A stretch of DNA of 64,000 nucleotides from Luidia sarsii (GCA_949987565.1 OX465117.1:4010214-4074213); one strand, 5' to 3'; counted from the stretch's first letter, positions 1 through 12,544 are shown. Numbers and translations are program-made. Notes: a model not told the origin generated them from the letters alone.

Positions 1-859
1 ATTAGCGTATAGCGAGATTTCGACCGAAAGTGGATTTTGGTCAAGGTTAAATTTGTTAGGCTGAATGATCGGTTGCATCAATTAAATCGGGAACGCCTAC
101 ATCCTCTGTAGAATCTTGTTTTCTTTCAGATGATACCCAATTTAATAGGTTTTAGTGAAATGCGTAGGGTACACTCACTTTTCCAAAAGAGGAGTATTTG
201 GAACTCTCAGCAAAATGTATTTTAGCGTATAGCGAGTTTCTAACCGAAAGTGGATTTTGGTCAAGGTTAAATTTGTTAGGCTGAATGATCGGTTGCATCA
301 ATTAAATCGGGAACGCCAACATCCTCTGTAGAATCTTGTATTCTTTCAGATGATACCCAATTTAATAGGTTTTAGTGAAATGCGTAGGGTACACTCACTT
401 TTCCAAAAGAGGAGTATTTGGAACTCTCAGCAAAATGCATATTAGCGTATAGCGAGATTTCGACCGAAAGTGGATTTTGGTCAAGGTTAAATTTGTTAGG
501 CTGAATGATCGGTTGCATCAATTAAATCGGGAACGCCTACATCCTCTGTAGAATGTTGTATTCTTTCAGATGATACCCAATTTAATAGGTTTAGATGGAA
601 TGCATAGGGTACACTCACTTTTCCAAAAGAGGAGTATTTCGAACTCTCAGCAAAATGCATAATAGCGTTTAGCGAGTTTCTGACCGAAAGTGGATTTTGG
701 TCACTGTTAAATTTGTTAGGCTGAATGATCGGTTGCATTAATTAAATCGGGAACGCCTACATCCTCTGCAGAATCTTGTACTCTTTCAGATGATATCCAA
801 TTTAATAGGTTTAGATGGAATGCGAAGGGTACACTCACTTTTCGAAAAGAGGAGTATTC
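1..859. repeat. 220-bp tandem satellite, about 3.9 copies, cut by the window edge
   Basis: Four units start at 1, 221, 441 and 661 with an exact 220-bp period. Each opens with (A/T)(A/T)TAGCGT(A/T)TAGCGA and ends with CTCAGCAAAATGCAT or a close variant; divergence is a few percent. The fourth unit breaks off near 859. The array very probably continues to the left of the window. Small open frames inside it are byproducts of the repeat. Confidence 0.95.
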
Positions 860-1580
860 CAGATTCGTTTTATTTTGAAGTCAAATCCTGGATATAAATT
901 TTTTCTGGAAAATATAGGTTTTTGGGGAAAAAAACAAGTATTCAAGCTGATTGTGTGTAGAATCATGTTATCACAACGTTGCAGTACAATTTCTCTCTTA
1001 TTTTTATTTTTAATCTATCAAAAACTCAATTCAAATATTGTGTGTCATTCATGGGACACCGTAGCGCTTTACTGGCAGGCCAGCCGAAATTCAGGCCCAA
1101 ATTTAGGGCCAGGTTCAGTCTGGTGGCAACGCCGGGTCCTATAGACCGATCCGAAAATTGCACAACTTTGCGCATGTATCATGGTGGCGCCCTTTCTACG
1201 CTTAACTCAAAACCGCACTGGCTACAGCTTCAGTTTGTACGCCGGCAAATGGAAGTCGCAGTGAACGACAATTCCCGCAGTTTTGAGCTCTAGGTGTAGC
1301 TCCAGCCATAGCCAGTAGCTGTGATATCAGGGTGGACCCGAAGAGAATCAGAGAGTGCTGACCGAAAAGGGGGGGCGGAGTTGTCCCATCTTTACACGTC
1401 CGGGCAATAGCTCTATTTCTTAGTCTATACCTCCAACTTCCAAGGCTCCATGGCCTATATTATGAGTCAGTGAGTGATATACGTTACATGTATCAACCAT
1501 CATGGCTTTTCTGGACATTCGGTTGAAGAAGGTCAACAAAATATACCACGAAGGGGTGAGTTGTTGTTTACCAATGCCAT
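860..1580. other. Intergenic, no gene recognised
   Basis: Only short overlapping open frames without recognisable domains are present. No RNA gene or clear repeat was seen. Confidence 0.5.
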
Positions 1581-1582
1581 AT

Positions 1583-2040
1583 TGCCCTTGATTCTAGTCC
1601 GAGTAACTTGGACCCGACAAGTCACCCTTTTTTATCGAATTTTGAAATTTTGAGATTCAGGTGACTGTAGTCCGAGTAACTTGGAGTTGGAGGACCCAAC
1701 AAGTCACCCTTTTTTTATCAAATTTTGAAATTTTGAGGGACGGGTGACTGTGTAGGGTCCAAGGTACCCCTACCCCCAGGGTCCAAGGATCGTGGCTATG
1801 CATTGTGGTACTGGTAATTGTCATCTTTGAAAAATACCCCCGACAGAAATCCCCAGATTTACCCCCCAAAACACCTGTGAAACCGTCCCACGTGCCCATT
1901 GAGGATTCAGTGAGAATTACACTTACAGATTCCAAAACTGGTCATTTTGTTTTACTCACGCTTGGGAAAAGGGAGAAATTTCCCTTCAGTTGACAGAGAA
2001 CGGGTCAACGAGCCAAGTTGGGGTGGCCATTGGGTAGTAC
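1583..2040. repeat. Dispersed repeat with CCGAGTAACTTGGACCC ends
   Basis: The unit CCGAGTAACTTGGACCC followed by an AAGTCACCC tract occurs twice (about 1599 and 1671). The downstream 1770-2030 block recurs inverted at 18535-18800 and again in part at 18930-19090. The same terminal sequence forms the ends of the small foldback element at 59652-59793, so this is probably a larger relative of that family. Confidence 0.75.
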
Positions 2041-2300
2041 TAAATACCGGAAAATACCGGAAAACACCGGAAAACACTGGAAAACACTGGAAAACACCGG
2101 AAAATACCGGAAAACTACCGGAATACTACCGGAAAATACCGGAAAATACACTACATACTGAAAACACACTAAATACCGGAAAACACCGGAAACCCACCAG
2201 CACATCAACAAAAAACTAAATACCAGAAAACACCGGAAAACACTAAATACCGGAAAACACACTAAATACCGGAAAACACGCTAAGAACTGGAATTAATCA
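2041..2300. repeat. 11-bp tandem repeat, TACCGGAAAAC type
   Basis: Units such as ATACCGGAAAA and ACACCGGAAAA follow each other with an 11-bp period and variants. The same repeat occurs in reverse complement at about 5570-5745. Open frames on both strands (for example minus 2005-2262) are produced by the repeat. Confidence 0.85.
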
Positions 2301-2781
2301 CTAGACGCCAGCCAAATTTTGTCAGAGAGCTCACCAATTAAATGCACACACACGCAACAGAAACAAAAAAGGGGCTTTACTTTGGACATTACAATTTCTT
2401 TCAAAGTTGAACGAGGCACCGAAAGGGCATTCACCCACCCAAAGAAGGAAAAGATTAATCCGCAATTCGGGGTTTCTTCTCCTGGCCTTTGGTTTTTGTG
2501 AAAATTTCGCCAGTATTATTTTCTGGTATACCGACTCGACGCGCAAGCGCACGTCGATCTTGATTTCTCGACGGCTGTTTGCGGATTAAAAAAACTTATC
2601 CCGGCCGGGCGAGATTTCAGTTCTGCACTGCATGCACCGCACCTTCAACTTCTTGGATGGCATAATGCCATAAGTAACAACACGAATACTCAGAAGACAA
2701 AGACCTCATCAAGGAGGCTTGGCATCAAAGAAAAAACATAATTTTGGCCAACCGTGTGTATAATTATATACAGTGCATGTA
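2301..2781. other. Intergenic, no gene recognised
   Basis: Short open frames only, none with a recognisable domain or splice context. Confidence 0.4.
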
Positions 2782-5017
2782 CCGTAAATTCCCGCGTATA
2801 AGGCGCACTTTTTTCCACCGACATGAAAACCGAAAGTTGGGGGTGCGCCTTATACGCGGGTACAGCCCGCTGGCGGTCTTGTTAGGCACCATGTCAAAAA
2901 GATTTTTATCGGCGCGACGCGACCCACCACGGGGCAGTGCGGCGCCCGGACGGTCCCCTTGCTCATTAAAAGATCCCCTCTGTAAAGTCCGCTTTTGTTA
3001 TGTTAATGGTCGAATGAATATGGAGAAGTCCCTGGCCCGGCACACACAGGGCACTCCGCGACCCACCACGGCCCGCCGCGGCGAGCTGTGTGTGGACAAC
3101 ATGGACTATTCCATTATGAATGGGAGGGGTGCTCAATACAGCAGCTGAGTATTTTGGATGTCATTTTTTAGTTGGAAAAATCCAGCTTTTTACCGTGGAT
3201 TGTGGTATCAAAGAAACAATACATATTTAAGTTGCTCTCAGTTTGTTTTTGGTACTAACGATGTGTTGTGGGTAGATGTGAGCACCCCTATAAGCCGAAT
3301 GACAAGCAGAGTGGAACACCAACCGCGTACGGGCGTTATTTAGTTCCCCCCTTTGTTGTGCTGTGTTGTCTTCCTAGTAGCTTTCTTTCCACAGGAAAGG
3401 CAAACTGTAGGAGTTATCAACTTTATATCCGAGTCTCTGTTGAAGGTCCTGCTAGGATCGAAAGTTAGGCCATTCATTACAATTTTCCCCTTCTTTTCTT
3501 TATTAAAAAAAAAAAAAAAAAAAAAAAAAACTGAACGGGAACTGAAAATGGGAAAGAACATTTTTACTGTCCGTAAAATAGTAAAATAAACCAATGAAGT
3601 TGTCTACCTGCGCCTTGGGAAAGCTCAGAAAATCGCGGGGCGCTACGTCAATCCATTATTTTACATGTAGATTCACGAGTCGGAGTTTTGCCAATCAGAA
3701 AAGAAATTGCCCTGAAGCGGTATCAGCCTATTGGTGTTGACATTCCGATTTCCGGAGTTTATTTATTTTTTATTTTTTCAGACGCTGCCCCGAAAATGTC
3801 TTTCCGAAACACTTCAGCTCCCGGTCATGCGGGATATATAATAGTGCCGGCCGCCAGCGCGGCCCTTAGCTTAGCACAGCGCGCTAGATTGATGTGTCGG
3901 AAGCTTGACCGTACCGTGCGCACTGCCAGCTAAACATTGCGCATTCTGTGCACAACAGCACGTGCAGGACATGTCAACGAACTTTTCGTCTGTGGGTACC
4001 AGTGAATCTTGGACACCGCTAGCGGTACCAATCTACGGGTATCAACGGTAGTTGGGAGTGATTTACGTTGCACGATATATAGATTGCGCAATAACACGTG
4101 GTTGGGTTGCGTGTGAAAGTAGAATCCTAGAGCTGTCAAAAGTTTGCGTGTTCGATGACGGGTGCCTTTTAACCAGGCCCCGAAAGGAGAAAGCCAGACA
4201 GCAAAAGGAGCACTACTTACTACACAATACAGCACAAAAATGTTGCACTCTTTATTCATTTTTTCAGGTAGGCCTACGAACGTACGTGATCGTTTTTCAT
4301 GTTATTCTCACATTTTTGACGATAAATTTTTGGCACGGCCCACATCTCGATTCCTTGACAGCATGGACTATTCCATTAGGCATGAGAGGGGTACCACTGT
4401 ATATACAATAATAAGTTCCGATAATATTCTCGTTTAGGGTGGACCTAGCTGCTTACAAATCCATCTTTACAAAACATGTACGTAGGCTATTGAGACTTTT
4501 TTCTGGGGATCTATTTTCACATATTTTTGCCGTCAGGCCGACTAGAACGGCCATACCTGAATGGTACAGTCCATGTTCCGTGTGCTACTTACGGTACTCC
4601 GTGACCTTCTTTAGTGGGTCGTGGGTGCTGCGTGGAAACTTGGTACCGTATCAGTGTCCTGTGTGGCTTTGTGTTGACCGCCGGACGCGGCCCACACTAT
4701 CCGTGTTATCTTTGATGCGCCGCGACGCGCCGCATTCGCTATTGAGTACCCGGAAAGTCGAACTTCAGAAGAATTATCAAAGCGATAGGCGAAGTCCTAA
4801 ACCTTATGTTACAAAATGCAGAGTTTCGCGGCCTACAATGGCAGACTTTTAGGGGAAAAATGGTCAGGGGCTAATTGACAAGCACCTCAGAAGAAGATCC
4901 CATGAGTTGGCGATATTTTACCAGTTGGCCGTGCAACTTTTTTTTTTCTGTCGGCTGATGTCGAAAGTTGGGGGTGCGCCTTATACGCGGGTGCGCCTTG
5001 TACGCGGGAATTTACGG
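2782..5017. mobile_element. TA-flanked DNA transposon, non-autonomous (Tc1/mariner-like)
   Basis: The left end reads CCGTAAATTCCCGCGTATAA and the right end is its reverse complement with one variation. Both are flanked by TA (2780-2781 and 5018-5019), the expected target duplication for Tc1/mariner/pogo elements. A second inward copy of GTGCGCCTTATACGCGGG lies near each end (about 2843-2862 and 4972-4991). The interior has a duplicated ATGGACTATTCCATTA motif (3102 and 4363), a poly(A) run (3506-3530) and a relic of the GAAAC hairpin repeat at 3438-3476, but no recognisable transposase. An alternative is two related short elements at either side of unrelated DNA. Confidence 0.65.
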
Positions 5018-5019
5018 TA

Positions 5020-5569
5020 TTTTAAAAGACCTAATTGAAAGTAATAGGCCCTAGTGGCCGTATAAATAATCAATTTCATTAATTCTTGATTTGGTAATAC
5101 AATTGGTAAATTTCGTATTCATGATATAAGATGCGCCAGGTGCTGATTACTCATCAAGTTCCTGACAAATTTTAAGACAAAGTGATCAGATTCTCAATTG
5201 GGAGTCCTTTAGGTTACGTAACATGCATATGAGATCGGCTGTTGGCCCCTTGAAGTATCTATTATGATTCTTGTCTGAATTCTGCCTGGAACACACACTG
5301 CATGCATACATAGGCGCCATCTGGTTGAACTCAAGAGGGCGCTCTTTCATCATTGAAATAATGATCTCAGACTTTTGCACTACGCGTACGCTACACAAGA
5401 CATGAAACAGCCGTAGAGGTCAGGGTTCATTGATGGCCAGTTGCGCTTTCACTTTCAGTTTCACCATGGAGGAATAATTAATTTATAGGAGCTCCTCCAT
5501 GGTTTCACTAACTACATGTAGATCCCTTGGCCACATTTCAGGTGTCATTTTGTATATTTAAGACGTGGT
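5020..5569. other. Intergenic, no gene recognised
   Basis: No gene or repeat family identified, apart from a loose CCATGGAGGA inverted pair near 5465-5505. Confidence 0.4.
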
Positions 5570-5745
5570 TTCCGGTATTTAGTGTTTTGTTGTATGCTTT
5601 CCGGTATTTAGTGTTTTCCGGTGTTTTCTGGTGTTTAGTGTTTTGTTGATGTGTTGGTGGGTTTCCGGTGTTTTCCGGTATTTAGTGTGTTTTCGGTATG
5701 TAGTGTATTTTCCGGTATTTTCCGGTATTTAGTACCACCGTGGCC
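5570..5745. repeat. Inverted second copy of the 11-bp CCGGTATTT repeat
   Basis: TTTCCGGTATTTAGTGTTTT units are the reverse complement of the array at 2041-2300. The AAACTGGATGAC side flank also resembles the family of 1583-2040. Together the two arrays bracket the 2782-5017 element. Confidence 0.8.
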
Positions 5746-7500
5746 ATCTTGGATTTGAAACTGGATGACTGAGTTCTAGACTACGGAAAACACAGGAAAA
5801 TACCCCGATGTAGCATAGGTGCTGCCAAGATGGCGTGGTAAGTGGATAGCTGACATCGTGCTCTTTTCATATCAAATATGTCCACTTTCGTTAATATTTT
5901 GGACATGTAACAGCGCGACCAAAAAAAGCATACTTTCTGGACCAAAATCCGACGGCCAGTTTTCCGTAGGTGTACATCGAATTCTTAAAAACAGTCGAAA
6001 TAAACCACATATTTCACGAGAAAGGGGAGGTTGAATGCTTCATGTACATGTATAATACAAGGAGGAGCCTTTCCGTTTTCGGCTCAAATCGCCAACTGAA
6101 AATTGGCGACTTTCGCGAGATTTCACCGAAGTAGGCCCATTTCCGTACACATGGTCTGCTCGTGTACATGTACGTGTGCATGTACTTGTACATATCATGT
6201 ACTGTACACAATCACAATTACAATACCCGGCCGTGCAGTACATGTACAGTACATGTGTGCCCGGCCCAAGCAATGACTTATTAATATTCAGCAGGCTAAC
6301 TTGGCATTGTCCAATCAGGGCGCGCGCTTTTCCATTCAGGTCACAAGGTCACGGATTTTCCTGCTCGAATAATGGCGGCCGATCCCCTACGTTAGAAAAT
6401 GGGGACTCGTTGAGAACTTCAGGTGTACATCGCATTCTTAAAACACCTACGACATTATCTTCATGGGGTTTTGCTAGATCAAGGTACACTCTTTCCCATG
6501 ATTACCTCAGCTAAGAGGAGACTTTTGTTTTCGACGAGAAAAATAAGAATTTACGTCGCACTTTTTCAGTCGATTTTTCGGTAAAATAACAACCCTCAAA
6601 ATACATATTAATCATCCTTTTGGAAAAGAAAAACCTTATTGGAGGCACGCATTAGATCTTCAACTACCTAGAAAAGTTGGATTTGAAAGGATTTGATACG
6701 CTGAGGCATAGAAAACGACAATTTTCCGAAGCCTTTTTCAAGGCCGTTTTCGCTGTGCTCACGTGACATTCGATTTATGTGGACGAGAAATTTGGGGTCA
6801 ACGCGTGACACGTCCACTGGCTGTCAAACTGTGCAGCAAGAAGGTGCTCTGCAGAAGACGGAGAAAGGGTCCTATGGAGGCCAATCTCTCAGGAAGTTGA
6901 CCTATCATGATTGTGTGAGTAAACTAACTTAGAACACCGTGCTCTCATTACAAATCTGTCTACTATGATTATTGAAAACAATAACCCCACAAATTTGGAA
7001 AGCGCTGGACGTAGGCCTATGTAGTAAAACTACTGTACTAGGGATGACAATACGTTTTAGACTTAGGGATTGTTCATTAATTTGGTAAGATATGGGGCTG
7101 TTTGATATCTAGTGTGTAGTAGGCCCTATATCTACTCTAGGCATCTCCTACTTCCCCTTTGATATTCCTTTGAAGACAGAGAATAGTAGTTAGGCCTACA
7201 TCTAGTCATAATAATTATGTTGTGAATGATAAAAATATGGAACAAAAATGTGTGCATTTTGCTGAAAGCTATGACAGCTTTCCGATTGACATGTATTATT
7301 TTTATTTCCCAGGTTCTCCCACGGAGATATAACGATATTAAAAGTTTGGCTCCGGCGGATTAAGAGAAACAATCCAAATGGCAGTAAATGGCATCAAATG
7401 TATTTACAGGCGTGCATACCAACATGTTATGAAATTTCCAACACAATTGCGATGACACTGAGATGACACAGATCCTCACTCCCCTGTCTACCATTCATCC
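5746..7500. other. Intergenic with small repeats
   Basis: Contains a direct repeat GGTGTACATCG(A/C)ATTCTTAAAA (about 5969 and 6422) and a cluster of TGTACATG words at 6165-6255. No coding region was recognised. Part of it could be the 5' half of the element whose transposase remnant starts near 7510, but I see no coding similarity. Confidence 0.4.
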
Positions 7501-7509
7501 TACTAGTAC

Positions 7510-8040
7510 TTTGACCACCATACCCTCTGCACCTCCGAAGTTCTCACCGAATTCTACAGCAATGTGGTTGCCTACATTTCTGGGTACTATATTGTGAGGA
7601 AGCTGTTGAAGTCAGTGAAGTGTGCTGAGTGCATGGAGGCTCTTGTGCGGCACCCAACCCATGATGATCATACACCTTCCCCGCCAGACCTGTACCTTGT
7701 TCATCTCAGAGATAACGGAGGGCTCATTTACCCATCTAATAACGCCTTGGCTGTTTGCAAAGATGCAGAGAGAGGGAGAGAGTATTCCGGGTGTACAACA
7801 ACGGTAAATCATCCCCAATGTCCAGAATACTGGCTACAACGGAATGCTGCACAATAGGGGAGTTGATTCAGTTGGGTCGGTTTGTTCTTGCCTACTGACC
7901 ATCATGCTTCAGAAGCAACCATTGGTGAAGCTGGCCACGGCATCAACCTGATGCGCGACGTTGCCCGCCAATATTTGCGTATTAGGTCATTTGACTTCGG
8001 CAAGAAAATCACTGAGGAACTACAAGGTCAAAAGGTCTGA
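7510..8040 (+). pseudogene. P-element/THAP9-like transposase, C-terminal remnant
   Basis: Translation from about 7510 gives a segment resembling the C-terminal part of P-element/THAP9 transposases: EFYSNVVAYISGY, then VRKLLKSVKCAECMEALV, then LRDNGGLIYPSNNALAVCK. These match the family pattern of YIxGYVVRKL, a paired-Cys CxxC segment, and a RGGLIYPS motif. The frame meets TAG at 7855 and TGA at 7864, then continues in the same frame with DVARQYLRIRSFDFGKK to a TGA at 8038-8040, which resembles the usual YLxIRxxxFxK ending. Two in-frame stops, or an unrecognised intron, separate the parts. The N-terminal THAP domain and the catalytic core are not visible upstream. Probably a dead DNA transposon copy. 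Confidence 0.65.
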
Positions 8041-8889
8041 AGACTATATTCTAAACTAGTGTTATTCAAAGGTCAGTGAGAAACACCATAGCACCATGGT
8101 GAGAAACACCATAGCACTCCAGTGGGGAAAGTATTTTGCAATGCGAAATTCTACAATGGTAACATTTGATGCCAAAATTGTTCTCCATTTAATTTTCGAT
8201 GTTGCGTAATTCCTGATAAATATTCCCTGAAAAAATATCACATAACCTTGTCAAAAGCTATGACACCATAATAAACATGTTTGTAAAATCCTGTAAATAG
8301 AACAATTTTCACTATTTTCTCTTGAACGATGATAGATTGGCCTAAACATTTACGGGTTAAGTACTGGTTAGGCTAATGTATAATGCTAAATCACATCATG
8401 AAAACTGCATTTGTTGTCAATTCTACCAATTGCTAATAATACCATTGATAAATAAGTTCACTACAACAGTTAGCATTATCCTTGTTCCAACAGATTTTGA
8501 ATAATCGACCATCACTCACTAATAGAGCTCCACGGAACAAACTGGAGAACCCGTTAGAATATTGTGAATGGAAATTGAAAGCAAGGATCAGCTTCACCTC
8601 TGGAAATGAAAAAGTCCAGATTTCTCCTTGCAATAATATTCCTCCCATTCCACTCTGAGCCACTCAATATCTGTATACTGATTTATCCTTGTTTGGTTTT
8701 GCTAGGTTATAATTATATAGCGTGTGGGCCGTCTGTACTTGGAGATTGTTTTTCTGCTTAATCATTTAAAAGTTTGTTTGGATTTGAATAGCATTACATT
8801 TCGGTGAGATCTTTGTTTTCGGTACGGACTGCACTTTCCTGTGCCATTGCTATTTTTCGTTTTCCTGGTGTACCTTTATAATAACAGTC
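8041..8889. other. Intergenic, no gene recognised
   Basis: AT-rich. A 76-codon minus-strand frame at 8433-8663 has no recognisable feature. Confidence 0.4.
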
Positions 8890-9015
8890 ATGAGAAGGTT
8901 TGCGGTGACAATGTGTGAGGAAAGTTCTCCTTTGTGCGTGTGCACTGTTTGCATGGTTCTGAAAAGAACCGGGGTATTCTCATCGACGTTCTGGCAAGTA
9001 TGCTCCTTCCACCAC
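8890..9015 (-). repeat. PLE-type terminus with histone-like stem-loop
   Basis: Read on the minus strand it carries a remnant AGAACGTCGATGAG, then the stem-loop GGTTCTTTTCAGAACC (8955-8970), a purine-rich CAAAGGAGAA about 20 nt later, and the terminal sequence TTGTCACCGCAAACCTTCT. This order is shared with the termini near 17500, 31200, 36200 and 55500. The RTE element starts right next to it, so one retroelement probably inserted into the other. Confidence 0.75.
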
Positions 9016-9039
9016 GCATAACCTTAAATCTTATTGATG

Positions 9040-9549
9040 TCAGGTCACTCCCGTAGCTAAAAGCCGTTGGGGCACAGTGTTGAGTGTCTTCCTCCAATTC
9101 TTTCTATCTTGAGCTGCCCTCACGCATTCCACCACTGTTTGTGCAGTCCATTTTCCAACATCTCCACTCCAGTTCGCTCTAGGTCTGCCTCTTCTTCTAC
9201 TTCCATTAACCATTCCATGCATGACATCATGCGCCAATGTTCCAGGTCTTCTGCTTACATGTCCAAACCATCGCAACTTTCTCTTCTGTGCTACTTCTAG
9301 TAATGGCTCAAATTCTCCAACTTTCTTACGAATTTCATTCCTTACAGACTCATTTGTTCGGTGGTCTTTCCAACTTATGCCTAACAATCTTCTGTAGCAT
9401 CGCATTTCAAAAGCCTCTATTCTCTTTTCCAGGAGAACACTATACGTCCAAGCTTCACATCCGTATAATGCTATTGATGTTATTAGTGAATGCATTAATT
9501 TAAACTTGGTTGGTAGCAAGATATTATGGCTACTCCATAATTTATTCAA
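9040..9549 (-). pseudogene. RTE LINE: C-terminal domain fragment
   Basis: This 169-codon frame corresponds to the RTE C-terminus: FKLMHSLITSIALYGCEAWT, then RRLLGISWKDHRTNE, then RKLRWFGHVSRR, then GSRRRGRPRANW. These YGCExWT, SWxDHxTN, LRWFGHVxR and GRPRxxW signatures are typical of the region after the RT thumb. It ends with a stop at 9040 and is not joined in frame to the RT upstream. Confidence 0.85.
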
Positions 9550-9599
9550 TTTGGCTATTAAATTGGCCAGTAGCTATAGCCAATCTTTTCTTAATTTAA

Positions 9600-11169
9600 T
9601 CTTTTGATGTAACATCCTCATTCAGTGTAGTGCCCAGATATTGGAACTTGCTCACTTCCTCTAGTACTTCTCCATTCACCTTTATCTCCGTATTATCCTC
9701 CTCTCCAACATTTTCATTATTCTTTCTTGATGTTACCCTTACTTTGCTCTTCTCTCTACTAATTTCCATGCCATAACTTCTTGCTGTGCTGTCCACTGTC
9801 CAGTCTTTCTGTCAAATCCTTTAGTTCATCCTTAGAATCAGCTATTAAATCAATCAAATCGTAAATTTGAAATATTACGACCACCTACCGATACTGTTCC
9901 AGTGAAGTCTGTAAGTGCTTCTTGCATAATTTCTTCTAAGAAAACATTAAATAGACATAGTGAGAGTATGCACCCCTGCCTCACACCTACTGACGTCTTC
10001 AACCTTTTTAAAGTACTATTCTCAGTCACTACAGCACTGCTGCCTCTTTCATACAAAAATCTAATAATGTTACACATAATATTCAGACTGACATTGTTCT
10101 TCTTCAGAATTAACCACAGTGCTTCTCCCCAGACCCTGTCAAACGCTTTCTTGAAATCAATGAAGTTGTGGTCTCTATACTTCTCACAAAGAATTCTGAC
10201 ATTAGATATTTGCTAGATTGTACTGCGTCCTGCCCTAACTCCAGCTTGCTCCTCTGAGAGTACATGTTCAACTTGTACCTTTAATCTATTGTTTATTATT
10301 CTAAGAAGGACTTTACTTGGATGACTAATTAAACTTATGGTTCTGTAGTTGTTACATTTATGTGGATTTCCCTTCTTGGGTAGTGCTATCATTAGAGACT
10401 TTGTCCATTGTGATGGCCATTCTCCATTCCTCTATATGTTGTTACATATTTTGAGTAATGCATTTATCATGTCTTCACCTCTATTCTTTATTAATTCTGC
10501 TGTGATGTTATCCACTCCAGCTGCTTTTCCACATTTCAAGTAATTTACAGCTTCTATTACTTCACTTCTTAAAATTTAAGGATCATCTTGTATTTCTTGT
10601 TGCCCTGACCCTCCTTGTGATAATGTGTCTGTAATAGTCACATCTGTAGTAATAGGATAGTTATTAAGTTCTTCTATATATTCAGTCCATCTGTCCTGAA
10701 TCTTGGAGCTTTCTGTTAAAAGATTACCATTTGCATCTTCTATGACTGATGTTTTTGCCGTTTTCTCTGCTGTCAGCTGTTTAACAATATCAAATGCCAT
10801 TTTAGTGTTATTATTCTCCATATCTTTCTGAATTTCCAAGCATCTGTCTTGTAAGAATTCTTCTTTAGCTTTTCTGATCTCTTTCCTAACTTGTATGTCA
10901 GCTTGGTGATACATTTTGATGTTTTCTTCACTTTCAAACTTGTTAGCTTTTAGTACTCTTCTCTCGTCACATTTCTTCAATATTTCCGGATTCATCCACG
11001 GTTGTTTCATCTTCTTTTCCTTTCCTAGAGTTTTTAGTGCAGCTTCACTCACTGTATCTGTGAACAAATCGGTCATTTCCTGCACATCTGTCATTTCCAT
11101 CAATGGTTCAAATCTACCTCCAATTGCAATATTGTAATTTTCTTTAATACTTGCGTCTTTCAGCAGCAC
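9600..11169 (-). pseudogene. RTE LINE: linker and reverse transcriptase, broken
   Basis: The 11169-10576 frame is the charged linker (for example KKMKQPWMNPEILKKCDERR, TLSQGGSGQQEIQDDP). RT blocks follow in shifting frames: a GKAAGVDNITAELIK-type block near 10500, a GNPHKCNNYRTISL block, DFKKAFDRVW, and GVRQGCILSLCLFNVFLEEI (10077-9850). The expected catalytic FADD box falls at about 9850 but reads as FD followed by a stop, consistent with a small deletion that removed the active-site aspartates. A short frame at 9796-9596 (GMEISREKSKV) is the following RT block. The polymerase is dead. Confidence 0.85.
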
Positions 11170-12017
11170 TGTATTGTATTTAATTCTTGATGAATGTTTG
11201 AGGATGGTTTTGGCTTGTTTCTCAATTTCAGTTTGAGGGTTGTCATTAGAAGATTGTGATCACTTCCAATGTCAGCACCAGGGAATGTTCTAGTTCTACT
11301 TCCATATATACTGCCGGAGCATTTCTTATCGATCAATATATAATCAATTAGATTTTTAGTTAACCCATCTGATGATGTCCATGTTGTTTTTCTTGATGGT
11401 TTGTGCTTGTACATGTACTTGGTATTTATTATGACCATGCGGTGTGAAAGTGCAAATTCCAGAAGGCTAAGACCTCTTTCATTCGTTGTTCCAACACCAA
11501 ATTTCCCAGCTGTTCCAGCCCAATCTTTGTAAGCATCACTTCCAATTTTAGCATTCCAGTCTCCTTGCACTGTGAGAATGTCATTCTTTGCAATTTTTAG
11601 TAGTGTTAATTCCACTTCATCATAAAAGTCTTCAATTTCACAGTCACTATAGTCTGTTGTTGGAGCATAAATTTGTATTATTGAGATATTTCTTGGATGT
11701 GCATTTAACTGAATACGAATGATCCTGTTAGAAATAGGTTCGCATTCCAGTACTGTTCTGGTGGAGTCTTTATGCACCAGAAATCCCACACCTTTATCAT
11801 GACGTTTATCATCACCACTGTACCAAAGTTTGTGTCCATTGTCAGTGATTGTTTCTCCAGAATTTGGCCATCTCAATTCTGCTATTCTAAGAATATTCCA
11901 CTTTATATAGTTGTCCAATTCATATTCCAGTTCGTTTACCTTTCCATCAGCATGTAGAGTTCTGACATTCCATGTGCCAATGCAAAGTTCGTCTTTAGCC
12001 AGATTCAAAGCTTGCAC
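11160..12017 (-). pseudogene. RTE LINE: AP-endonuclease domain
   Basis: This 285-codon frame is the exonuclease-endonuclease-phosphatase domain that nicks target DNA. Visible motifs in order are LCIGTWNVRTL (catalytic Asn), RIAELRW (Glu), IIQIYAPTT, VQGDWNAKIGS (Asp/Asn pair), and a C-terminal GSDHNLLMTTLKLKL (Asp-His). All key residues are intact, so this domain alone may be undamaged. The frame then stops (CC*) and the coding potential continues in another frame at 11169, indicating a frameshift. It is part of a decayed element and not a host gene. Confidence 0.9.
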
Positions 12018-12544
12018 ACCAGTAGCATACTTTGCGACCTCACCCTGCTGTGCACAGTGGGGGACGCAGCCGTTTTTGACCCGGGCCTCGACCGATCCGG
12101 TATGGAATTAGGTTTAGCACTCATCATTGTGTTTCGGTAGGCAAGATAACCTGGTGGTGACTATCTCCTCTCCAGGTATGGATGGCTGTTGACTCAAGAT
12201 AGAGTTCATCCATCCTTTAACAGGTATTGTTTTTAGTCCTGCTGGGAGTCCACACACCCTCCTCACCAAGAAAAACTTGGTGGGGGAGCCAGTTATACCG
12301 CCGACAACCAGTACTGTACATGAGGGTGTTATTTAACCCATAACTGGGACCCAAACAGGTATTACTGCGCCGGGCCAGAGCAGACCTGGGAGTAATGGCA
12401 ACTAAGGGGTAACTCCACATTCCCCACAACTCCTGTTCTCCCAAACTGGAGCCTTACCACTGGTTGTAGTTTTATGTCATACCCAGGACAATTGATGTAC
12501 ATGTACCTTTTATAAAAAATAATTGCACATCGAATGCTTGTAGG

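Larger units (their letters stand above)
9025..12480 (-). mobile_element. Degenerate RTE/BovB-type non-LTR retrotransposon
   Basis: A minus-strand LINE with an apurinic-type endonuclease (12017-11160), linker and reverse transcriptase (about 11169-9600), and a C-terminal part (9549-9040). The domain order and motifs match RTE-clade elements, the family often annotated as craniofacial development protein 2-like. 5' of the endonuclease, minus 12444-12217 encodes a short open frame (LPHQVFLGEEGVWTPSRT) that I take as 5' untranslated or leader sequence. Several frameshifts and stops make it inactive. The 3' end abuts the PLE terminus at 8890-9015 and the 5' end lies about 60 bp from the hAT-like element at 12545. 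Confidence 0.9.
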
